In this document: positions 12,626-21,128 of the stretch, piece after piece
How positions within the stretch are numbered: the stretch's first letter is position 1
How the letters are laid out: the number at the start of each line of letters is the position of its first letter
Made by a program: the position numbers and the translations under genes
From: Gryganskiella cystojenkinii
Taxonomy: Eukaryota > Mortierellomycota > Mortierellomycetes > Mortierellales > Mortierellaceae
DNA length: 30,622 nt
Reading direction: 5' to 3'
Assembly: GCA_015852425.1 (NCBI GenBank)
Contig: JAAAIG010000458.1
Coordinates: forward strand, 1 to 30,622
The notes under the pieces: model-generated
The model's database searches: none
The model's input: only the letters and a program-made list of their open reading frames with translations
Told to the model about the DNA's origin: nothing

Positions 12626-12811
12626 ATCCATATCAGCATTTAATTACATTCGATATTTCTGATTGATGGCCTCATGGCTCCTTCTTCGTCCCAACAACTT
12701 GTTAAAAGTAAGTCAAGATAGATATTTCAAGCAATAAGAACAACCGAGAGGCTATATTTATTATCACATATTGTGTGGGAGGATGGGAGTCTAGTACCAC
12801 ATCTTTCTAGG

Positions 12812-13354
12812 CTAGTTTGCCCAGCAGTTCGGGACACCTTCATCAATGCAATTTCTGGCAGTGGGCTCACCAACACATTGAGACTTAAACCAATCGATGC
12901 ATTCCGCGGTGTGTCGGCGAATATCGTCACCGCTCATGCCATCGTCGTTATACAAGATGTATCGGCCGTATCGGTTCCTACATCGGTAGGTGGTGTGGTC
13001 GTTGTTGTTCATGCAGCTGTCGAGGATGATGTCATCGCTCCAACTACCAACATTTGGCGCCTTCAATTCCATATAGAACGGGTTGCCCTTGGAGGCGTCG
13101 CACATACTGTCGTACCACGTGGAGACCTGCCAGTTGCCTTGCGTAAAAATCATCCATCCTGCACGCGAGTTTGTCGTGGATTGCTCTATGACAAGCTGGT
13201 TGTTGTCCCAGACACAAGCTGCTTCGACGTATCCTTCATCAGACTCCGTAACGGTGATACCTATCACAACCAACGTAGTTGCACTGGCCGAACGAATACT
13301 CTGCGCCAGTAGAGCAATAGCAACGAGGGGTGAAAGAGCCTTGAATCCAAACAT
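12812..13354 (-). CDS. Predicted secreted eight-cysteine protein, copy A
   Basis: A 180-residue protein from the ATG at 13354. An in-frame extension to 13534 exists but crosses a probable 5'UTR intron, and the extension does not match the paralogue. Residues 1-25 form a clear signal peptide (MFGFK, then a hydrophobic core LSPLVAIALLAQ, then ASA before Thr26). The mature part holds eight cysteines, in ACVWD, SMCDAS, DSCMNN, YRCRN, AECIDW, SQCVGE, RNCIDE and PNCWAN, which suggests four disulfides. It is about 75% identical to copy B by hand alignment, with all cysteines kept. I do not recognise the family and infer only secretion. A 5'UTR intron 13467..13371 (GTAAAC to CTATAG) is likely, since an equivalent exists in copy B. 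Upstream of ~13485 lies the 3' flank of copy B, so its promoter differs from that of B. Confidence 0.85.
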   Translation of the reverse strand: MFGFKALSPLVAIALLAQSIRSASATTLVVIGITVTESDEGYVEAACVWDNNQLVIEQSTTNSRAGWMIFTQGNWQVSTWYDSMCDASKGNPFYMELKAPNVGSWSDDIILDSCMNNNDHTTYRCRNRYGRYILYNDDGMSGDDIRRHTAECIDWFKSQCVGEPTARNCIDEGVPNCWAN

Positions 13355-13662
13355 CGTGTTAAATTTTTCACTATAGAGTGCAGGGGAAAAAAATGCCAGC
13401 GCAGGATATGGGTTAACGTCCGCAGGGATGAAGTATGTAGCGTACCGACAGCTGTGTTTGTGTTTACCTGAGAGTGTGGATTTAATAGAAAAGTTTGTGA
13501 AAAGTGGCCACAGGCCAGTTTCCTCCTTCTTCATCCCAACAACTTGTTAAGTCAAAATAGATGTTTCAAGCAAAAAGAACAACCGAGAAGCTATTTTTAT
13601 TACGAACTTTATCACGAATTTGAATTTTTGTGGACGGTGATATTGTACTGCATCTTTCGAGG

Positions 13663-14208
13663 CTAGGTTGCCCAGCAGTTCGAGACATTGTCACCAATGC
13701 AGTTTCTGGAGCCAGGCTCACCAATGCATTGAGATTTAAACCAATCGATGCATTCCGCAGTGTGTCTGATAATATCGGCGCCGCTCATGCCACCGTCATT
13801 ATACAAGATGTATCGGCCGTATCGGTTCATGCAACGGTAGAAGGACTGGTCGTTGTTGTTCATGCAGCTGTCGAGGATGATGTCATTGCTCCAGCTACCA
13901 GCATTCGCCGGCTTTACTTTCATGTAGAACGGGTTGCCCTTGGAGGCATCGCACATACTGCTCCTATATCCGGAGACTTGCCAGTTACCTTGCGTAAATG
14001 TCTCCCATCCCGAACTCGGATGTAACGTAGATTTCTGTATGACAAGCTGGTTGTTGTCCCAGACACAAGCTGCTTCGACGTGACCTCCCTCAAAGAACCC
14101 CGTACCGGCGATACCAATCACAACTAACGTGGTTGCGCTCGCGAAACGCATACTCTGAGCCAGTAGAGCAATAGCAACGAGGGGTGAAAGAGTCTTGAAA
14201 CCGAACAT
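13663..14208 (-). CDS. Predicted secreted eight-cysteine protein, copy B
   Basis: A 181-residue paralogue of the adjacent copy A, single coding exon. The signal peptide is nearly identical (LSPLVAIALLAQSMRFASA, cleavage expected before Thr26). The eight cysteines are in the same positions. Conserved blocks include CVWDNNQLVI, FTQGNWQVS, CDASKGNPFYM, DIILDSCMNNND and RYGRYILYND. Differences concentrate in residues 34-43, around residues 60-70 (STLHPSSGWET) and near the C-terminus (GDNVSN), which look like surface loops. A 5'UTR intron 14317..14225 (GTAAAT to CAATAG) is predicted. A TATAAAAG box at 14388..14381 fits a transcription start near 14355. The function is unknown; a small secreted, disulfide-rich, recently duplicated protein could act on other organisms or on the cell wall, but nothing in the sequence proves this. 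Confidence 0.88.
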   Translation of the reverse strand: MFGFKTLSPLVAIALLAQSMRFASATTLVVIGIAGTGFFEGGHVEAACVWDNNQLVIQKSTLHPSSGWETFTQGNWQVSGYRSSMCDASKGNPFYMKVKPANAGSWSNDIILDSCMNNNDQSFYRCMNRYGRYILYNDGGMSGADIIRHTAECIDWFKSQCIGEPGSRNCIGDNVSNCWAT

Positions 14209-14380
14209 CGTTTTAAATATTTCTCTATTGATATTAAAAAAAATGCAGATGCAGGATGTGTGTTAACGTCCACGGGGATCAAGCATATGGCTTATTGACA
14301 ACTGCGTTTGTATTTACCTGTGAGTGCGGATGGTGGAAGTGGAGAAGGATAAGGATCAAAAAGAGTGGGAAAAGCAGCGT

Positions 14381-14388
14381 CTTTTATA
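14381..14388 (-). promoter_or_regulatory. TATA box of secreted protein copy B
   Basis: TATAAAAG on minus, 173 bp upstream of the copy B start codon and about 64 bp upstream of the predicted 5'UTR intron donor. The spacing is plausible for a core promoter. Copy A has no equivalent, because homology ends before this point. Confidence 0.55.
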
Positions 14389-14542
14389 TCTGAGCGAATA
14401 AGCAAGCTGGTCCATTTACCTTTCTGTGCCCTCTCAATATCGGGGTATGCTGGCGAAAAAAGAACCAATATAGTTCAACGAGAAGAATCGCGGAACTGTT
14501 TGCAGACAAAAAAGTACAATAATAGGAGAACATCTGCGACCT

Positions 14543-15077
14543 GAAACTCTAATTGGGCTAAGCTCATTTTGCTTGTCGTATCTAACAGGATCGTTCTCAA
14601 TGTGCAGTGGTACCTTGATCTTGAATTTCTTTTAAACAATAGGGCAAAAACTGCGTCTGCGTGGGAAACTCTTGAGACAGAAACTCTAAATGGGCTGAGA
14701 TCTTTTCTCGTCGTGTGTACCAGGATCATTCCCCAATGCACAGTGGTTACCTCGCCCTTAAACTTTCTTTGCACAGCTGGGTCAAAGTTGCGTCTGTGTG
14801 GAGAACGCTTGAGACAGACATTCTAGATGGGCTAAGCTCTTTTCACGTCGTCGTGTACCGAGATCGGTTTCCAGCGAACGTGGTGCCTCGTTCCCACATC
14901 TTTCTTTGGACAATAGGGTAAAAGCTGCGCTAATCCCCGAGAGCATGGTGCAATCCCCGGGATTGTGTCCGATTCAGACGGCACCTCGCCTTCCAATTAT
15001 CTTTGGACAATGAGTCCAAAGTCGTGCTAAGCCCCGGATGTAGGAGGCAACTCGCCCTCAAATGTTCTTTGGGCAAT
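14543..15077. repeat. Degenerate tandem repeats, about 137-bp period, noncoding
   Basis: Four diverged units. Units begin with an ACTCTAA.TGGGCTAAGCT-like block at about 14543, 14681 and 14818, so the period is 137 bp. Each unit also carries CAGTGGTACCTCG-like, TTTCTTTGGACAATAGGG-like and AAAGCTGCGTCTG-like blocks. Later copies (14940-15077) are partial. The open frames across them (14569-14826 plus, 14774-14475 minus) show no protein family, so I treat the array as noncoding. It ends where a possible LTR begins. Confidence 0.65.
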
Positions 15078-15644
15078 TGTTTCGCGAACGGACACGCGGT
15101 TAAAGGGGTGAAAGCGAGGAATGAGGTAGTAATAAGAAGGCAGTATGTTTTATTTTGATTTGTGAACTTTATTTAGACTGAAGTTCTATGAAAACTATGA
15201 TGGTGGGCTTGTATAAGAAAGACAAGCGGTACAGCACAGATTATTGGTAAGAGTAGAGATATCATGACATGACATCGTCACTAGGACAAGAACAAAAGAG
15301 AACAAGATAGCAACGACAGAGAACAAGACAGAGCAAGATGGAGGAGGAGGAGTATCAAAAGGTTATGACTCGAAATAATAAATGGTGCTATGAGAAGACG
15401 ACATGACAAGAAGGCGATGGCGAAGACCACGAACAAAGAGATAGCGATGGAGCAGAGAGAAACAAAAGGAAAGAGATAACGAGTTACTCGAACAAGACAC
15501 CATTAAAAGGGATCAGAAGAACAAGGATTGGCGCAGAGGATGGGCTGAGACGATTATTCAGTGATTTCCGTTGGCGGACCTCTGAAACCAGAAAAGGAAA
15601 CCTAGGCGTGGACTTGGAGTGGGTTCTAGGCTGGGTTCGTGACA
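15078..15644 (-). mobile_element. Possible solo LTR of a retrotransposon (degenerate)
   Basis: The 567-bp segment begins TGTTTCGCGAAC and ends GGGTTCGTGACA on plus, so the outer ends are TG...CA with imperfect inverted termini (TGTCACGAACCC on minus). On minus, AATAAA-like signals occur near its 3' end (around 15155-15175) after a C/T-rich stretch, as expected for the R region of an LTR. The 5 bp on each side (GCAAT and ATCGT) do not match, so there is no target-site duplication, and no internal retrotransposon genes are nearby. This is a tentative call. Confidence 0.3.
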
Positions 15645-16081
15645 ATCGTGTTCATGTGTAATTAAAGAATGTGTTTGGTCTGGAGTGGGACTGTTTGTGG
15701 CATATGTTTGCTTTGTGTGGCTCTTGGATGTGCTCGCTTTGACGCGCGGGGCTTTGAACTCGAATTCATTTCACGATCGCCCTAGTTTGTGCGCTTCTGC
15801 TCGTTCTAAAACGACGCGACAGTATCACGTGAGTTGAAATTGTGACTGCGCGAAATTAATATTCCAAGCCCCCGACCTTGTGCTGGAGAACGTCTTTCCC
15901 TTGCTGCGACAATGTGATCAGCCCCCCATTTCCACTCGAAGTTCGCATTCACCTCACTCTCCACTGACCTACTCTACTCTCCGTCGTCGACCTCAACAGA
16001 ATCTCTTCCGCATTAAAGCATAAACACCAACACTACTCCAAATATTTATCTATTACTTAAAACGACATCCGCATTCTCTTA
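15645..16081 (+). promoter_or_regulatory. Upstream region of PRP2/DHX16
   Basis: Contains TG-rich sequence, then a C/T-rich leader (about 15930-16080) with repeated CTCACTCTCC/CTACTCT blocks immediately before the helicase start codon. No other gene is seen. Confidence 0.5.
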
Positions 16082-19000
16082 ATGGACCCACAGGAACTCA
16101 AGCGATGGGTCTCGGACACGTCCATCAAGGTCCTGGGCATGTCTGACGCCAGCACTAGAGACTTTCTTATCGCATGTGGTATGTACATCTCCATTGATGA
16201 AATTCTTGCCATCGTTCTCTCTAGCTTTCTTTTTTTGTTTGTTTGAATGCTCTCGATACCAGCACTAACTATACCTTCTTGACCTCCTTGTTGGTTCACC
16301 CGTTTCTAGCTCAAAAGGCAAAGTCACCCGCGGACCTGATGAAATCCCTTCAAGACATGGACATCCCCTCCAATGCCAGCACCCAACAGTTTGCCCAAGA
16401 ACTCCACAAACGAACACCCCGCGCATCGAGTTTGCGGAAGCCTGGAGGCTCTGCCGCAGGAGCCGGAGACGCTGCAAAGAAGAAACGACAAGAGGCGTTA
16501 AAGCTCTTGGAAATGAACGATAACTTTGGGTTGTTGATCGACGAGGATGCACCCAAGGAAAAGAAGAAAAAGAAAAAGAGCGACAAGGAAAAGGACAAGG
16601 ACAAAGACAAGGACAAGGACAGGGATCTATTATCAGATAAGAAGCGGGAAAAGAAGCTCCGTCGCAAGGACGATCAAGACGATGGCTGGCAGAGTGATGA
16701 GGAGGGCAAAGAGTACAAGCGGAGAAAGATGGAGGAACAAGAACGTGCGGCTCGACCTGCCAAGACCGAAGGTATGTGTTTTGGATAACTGACTCTCTGC
16801 CGAATGTACACTTGTTATATTTCAACTTGGTGATATATATGTTCTTATGAGATATTGACTCTGCTCTGTTTTCTTACAACGAATATAACCTAATAGAGGA
16901 AGTCGAAGAGGAACGACTGGAGCAGGAACGGGAGGCCGATATTCGGGAACGTGACGAGTTTACGAACCGGCTACGGAACAAGGACGATGGCAAGACCAAG
17001 AAATTGGTCGAGGATCGATCCTCAAAACACGATTCCCGTCGAAATCTTGCCGATGACCCTAAAGCCCGGAAAGCCGCTGTTGAAGACTTGAGGGAACGTT
17101 CCCGTCAAGAATATCTTGGTAAACGAGAAGAGATCCAGATTGAAAAGTTGCGACTCGCCGTCCGGGATGAAGAGGCACTCTTTGATGACAAGGACCTTAC
17201 TCGCAAGGAGCGGGAGGATCTCGAGTACAAGAAGGAACTCTTGCGTCTAGCCGAGGAACGGATGAACATCAAGGACGATTACGATGGATATCATATCCCC
17301 GAGGACTACATCACGGAAAAGGGCAAGATGGACAAGAAAAAGAAACACGATGCGCTCTACAAGCGGTACGAGGAAGAACCCGGCAAGGAATTCGTCTCGG
17401 AGCAGGATCAATGGGAACAGCAACAAATCAAGGCCACACGTCAGCATACGACCCGTCGGTCCGATGTCCAAGAAGGAGCCGAGATGGAGTATGATTATGT
17501 CTTTGATGAACAAAACATTGACTTTATCATCGAGAAACAAGCCGAGACCAAGGAGCAAGAGGCCGAGGAGTTGACGGAACGGATTCAAGAACTCGAGCGC
17601 AAGGAAATGTCGATCAAACAAGTCCGAGACTCTTTGCCAATTTTCCAGTACCGTGAGGAACTTTTGCAAGCGATCGAGGATCATCAGGTGCTGATTATCG
17701 TTGGTGAGACTGGATCTGGCAAGACGACTCAGCTTCCTCAGTACCTGTTCGAGGCGGGCTATACCAAGAAGGGTATGAAAATTGGTTGTACTCAACCTCG
17801 TCGTGTCGCCGCTATGAGTGTTGCCGCCCGTGTCGCAGAGGAGATGGGCGTCAAGTTGGGTCATGAGGTCGGTTACTCTATCCGTTTTGAGGATTACACG
17901 TCCGAAAAGACCGTGATGAAGTATATGACTGACGGTATGTTGCTGCGCGAGTTTATGAGCGAACCCGATCTGGCCGGGTACAGTTGTCTGATCATTGACG
18001 AGGCTCACGAACGTACGCTACACACGGATATTTTGTTTGGTCTCATTAAGGACATTGCTCGACTTCGGACGGATCTCAAGGTTTTGATTTCGAGTGCGAC
18101 TATGGATGCGGACAAGTTTGCAGAATACTTTGATGATGCGCCCAAGTTTATGATCCCTGGTCGGCCCTTCCCGGTCGAGGTCCATTACACGGCTTCTCCC
18201 GAGGCGAATTACCTGGCGGCTACGATCACGACCGTGATGCAGATCCATATCTCTCAGGGACCCGGCGATATCCTTGTCTTCTTGACTGGTCAAGATGAGA
18301 TTGAGAACGCAGAGGAGAACCTAAAACAGACCTGTAAAGTTCTTGGAGATCGAATTCAAGAGTTGATTATTTGTCCGATTTACTCATCGTTGCCGTCGGA
18401 TATGCAAGGCAGGATCTTTGCGCCAGCGCCAGAGGGAACCCGTAAAGTCGTGCTGGCGACCAACATTGCCGAGACCTCATTGACGATCGACGGAGTCAAG
18501 TATGTGATTGATCCAGGATTCTCAAAGATGCTCAGCTACAACCCCAAGACCGGCATGGAGTCTCTGGTCGTTACTCCTTGCTCGCGTGCCTCGGCCAATC
18601 AAAGGAAGGGACGTGCAGGACGTGTCGGACCGGGCAAATGTTTCCGACTCTATACACAATGGGCGTATTACAACGAACTAGAGGAGAACACGGTACCGGA
18701 AATTCAACGCATCAACCTGACATCTGTAGTTCTGACGCTCAAGTCTCTCGGTATCAACGACATTATCGGATTCGAGTTTATGGACCCGCCACCAGCCGAG
18801 ACGCTGATGCGTGCGTTGGAACAACTGTATGCGCTCGGAGCCCTGAACGATAAGGGGCAGCTGACGAAACTGGGACGGAGGATGGCCGAGTTCCCTGGTG
18901 ATCCTATGTTGGCCAAGACGTTGATCATGGGCGAAAAGTACAAATGCACGGAGGAAATTGCATCGATTGTTGCGATGCTTTCGGTCCAGAATGCGCTGTT

Positions 19001-19716
19001 TTACCGACCCAAGGACAAGAAGGTTCATGCGGACAAGGCCCGACAAAACCTGACGAGACCCGGAGGTGATCACTTGACTTTGTTGAATGTCTGGAACGAG
19101 TGGGTCGAGAACAACTACTCGATCCCTTGGTGCTATGATAATTTCTTGCAACATCGATCAATGACGCGAGCTCGAGATGTGAGGGATCAGATGGTGGGGT
19201 TGATGGAGCGAACCGAGGTCCAGATGGTCTCGAATCCAAATCCGGGAGATACGACCAATATCCGCAAGGCGATTACTTCGGGATTCTTTTACAATGCGGC
19301 CAAGTTGACACGGTCGGGGGACTCTTACAGGACTGTGAAGAGTAACCAGACAGTGATGATTCATCCGAGCAGTTCTTTGTACCAGATCAACCCACGGTGG
19401 GTGGTCTACTTCGAGTTGGTGTTGACGTCCAAGGAGTTTATGCGAATCGTGATGGAGATTGAGTCTGAATGGCTCATGGAAGGTAATGTGTTTTGACTTT
19501 TTTTTTATTTTTTTATTTTCATTTTCTGACTTTATATTTGAAGAAGGAAAAAGTAACGTGAACGATGAACTAACAGCTATATTTTCTCGTTTTGTTTTTT
19601 ATTAAATCCCCCCAATAGTCGCACCGCATTACTACAAGTCGAAGGATCTGGAGGATGATAGCAAGAAAAAGATGCCCAAGGGACAAGGCATGGCCCGGAT
19701 CGAACCCCCAAGGTGA
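16082..19716 (+). CDS. PRP2: Pre-mRNA-splicing DEAH-box ATP-dependent RNA helicase (Prp2/DHX16)
   Basis: Spliceosomal ATPase that remodels the activated spliceosome before the first transesterification (yeast Prp2, fission yeast Cdc28, human DHX16). Four exons with matching phases: 16082..16178, 16310..16771, 16897..19482 and 19619..19716. They give 1080 residues, similar to DHX16 (about 1040). The N-terminus ([20 protein letters not shown]) matches the DHX16 start. A charged Lys/Asp/Glu-rich region follows, with a [10 protein letters not shown] run near residues 125-140. Helicase motifs: GETGSGKTT (Lys462), [24 protein letters not shown] (554-557), [23 protein letters not shown] and [19 protein letters not shown]. 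The winged-helix, ratchet and OB regions follow. The last exon encodes [13 protein letters not shown], typical of this subfamily. Nothing looks broken. Confidence 0.97.
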
Positions 19717-20000
19717 AACAATGATCCGGCCGTTGGAAAAGAGAGACCATCAGTCGTCTCGATAACCAGCAAAAAATAAAAATAAAAAATTTAAGAAACG
19801 CCTTATCTTTCGCAATAACTGTTGTTGGAACTTGTACTCCCGCCGAGATCATCATATCGAGGAAAGGTATCCTTTTTTCACACGGTTCGTTGCTTTATTG
19901 CTAATCACTTTTCGCCCTCTTTCCCACTCACTACCTTCATTACCTTCTTTACCTTCCTTACATTCATTCCACACCATCGCCTGCTCTACCCCTCGACCTG
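19717..20000 (+). promoter_or_regulatory. Short intergenic region and leader of the F-box-like gene
   Basis: 284 bp between the helicase stop and the next start codon. It holds an AAAAATAAAAATAAAAAA tract (about 19770-19788), a possible polyadenylation signal, followed by a C/T-rich leader with repeated TACCTTC blocks (19930-19965). Confidence 0.5.
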
Positions 20001-21068
20001 ATGTCGTTGTGTTCATTCGGGTCTAGGGAATCTTCCCCCTTTGACAATCCACAAATCATTCTCTTAATCGGCCACCATCTCAATTCACACGAGCTCGGCA
20101 CCGTCCTTCAAGTCTCGCGTCGTTGGCACAATACCCTCCGACCCTTGTTCTGGCATACCATCCATCTCAAGACCGTAGCAGCACACAACGCGTTTTCTTC
20201 TCCCGAGACCCTCAAGGCCCTCCTCGTGAACCAGGAACATGTTCGCGAACTTGTAACTGTTCAGCCATGTCTGCTTCTCCCACTTTTCCGTTCCCTACAA
20301 GACGATGATGCCAGCGGGCACACTGACAGCAGCAACAACGACAAAAATTTCGTCCAAGGATTTTGTTTACTCGGTCACTTGTCGAAACTTGTACTTTCCG
20401 TCCCGGACGACGATGATGATGATTTGGATTTGGATCGCAAGTGCTCAAACTCTCTCGGTTCCGCTCTCATCGCAAGAGCGGCGTTTGAAAAGTCAAGACG
20501 GAGCATTAGGGCTCTGGCGCAGAGGAATCATGCTTGTGAACATGGTAAACCGCAACGAAAAGAAAAAGTCGAAGATTACACGTTTCGGCCACCACCAACA
20601 CGGAACGCTCCGGAAGCAGAGTGGATGCTTCAACATCAAGCGAAAGAAACTCAAGAAATCATTCACTCCATCGAGATCGAGTCGATAATGAATATGTTAC
20701 GCCATAACCGAGGCCTTCGCATCTTGGTCATTCACAATTTCCCGTCCTGGAGTCAAAACGCTATCCGAGCCTTGAGTCGAGATTGGTTACCAGTCTTGGA
20801 GGAATTGGATTTGTTGAGTGCACGGTCAGCCATGGTCAGCACAATGTACCTAAGGATCTTGCTGAAAGGGTTGACACCAAAACTGAAACGACTCAAGCTT
20901 ACGATTGGGAGTACGTTGTATCCAGACGATGATGCCATGACGTTGGAGCAACTTCAAGAATATTGGTCATACCACGGCCACGAAGAGGAGCAGGAAGAGG
21001 ACTTTGAGCTTCAGGACCTTACTCTTGTTGGCGATCTTTTACGACCCACAGTTACTGAAAGCGTGTAA
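20001..21068 (+). CDS. F-box-like protein (short, LRR-poor)
   Basis: A single exon of 355 residues. Residues ~10-55 (NPQIILLIGHHLNSHELGTV, then VSRRWHNTLRPLFWHTIHL) fit the F-box pattern of Mortierella proteins. F-box proteins link substrates to SCF ubiquitin ligases through Skp1. The rest has an acidic run (DDDDDDLDLD), a Lys/Arg/Glu-rich linker and a few leucine-rich strands (LRILVIHNF, LPVLEELDLL, LKRLKLTIG). Mortierella F-box/LRR proteins are usually longer, so the C-terminus may be truncated. The stop lies only 60 bp from the end of the convergent leucine-rich gene. The substrate is unknown. Confidence 0.7.
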   Translation: MSLCSFGSRESSPFDNPQIILLIGHHLNSHELGTVLQVSRRWHNTLRPLFWHTIHLKTVAAHNAFSSPETLKALLVNQEHVRELVTVQPCLLLPLFRSLQDDDASGHTDSSNNDKNFVQGFCLLGHLSKLVLSVPDDDDDDLDLDRKCSNSLGSALIARAAFEKSRRSIRALAQRNHACEHGKPQRKEKVEDYTFRPPPTRNAPEAEWMLQHQAKETQEIIHSIEIESIMNMLRHNRGLRILVIHNFPSWSQNAIRALSRDWLPVLEELDLLSARSAMVSTMYLRILLKGLTPKLKRLKLTIGSTLYPDDDAMTLEQLQEYWSYHGHEEEQEEDFELQDLTLVGDLLRPTVTESV

Positions 21069-21128
21069 TCAACACCTCAGTATCAGAATTGGCCATTAAT
21101 GTTTATGTGTGTTGTTGTGTTCTCTATT

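Larger units (their letters stand above)
12678..14336. repeat. Tandem (head-to-tail) gene duplication, two units of about 0.8 kb
   Basis: Unit A (about 12678-13485) and unit B (about 13523-14336) share homologous 3' flanks (both begin with CTCCTTCTTC.TCCCAACAAC), coding regions and 5' leaders. Homology ends at about 13485 in A and 14336 in B. B therefore keeps additional upstream sequence, with a TATA box, that has no counterpart upstream of A. The offset between units is 845-854 bp, so only small indels separate the copies. Confidence 0.85.

Noticed and set aside
12812..13534. 60-residue N-terminal extension of secreted protein copy A
   Set aside because: The extension spans a predicted 5'UTR intron and lacks a counterpart in copy B, where the signal peptide directly follows the ATG. 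The start at 13354 is preferred.
14475..14826. Open frames over the 137-bp repeats on both strands
   Set aside because: They are open only because the units repeat. They have neither a family match nor splice or leader signals.
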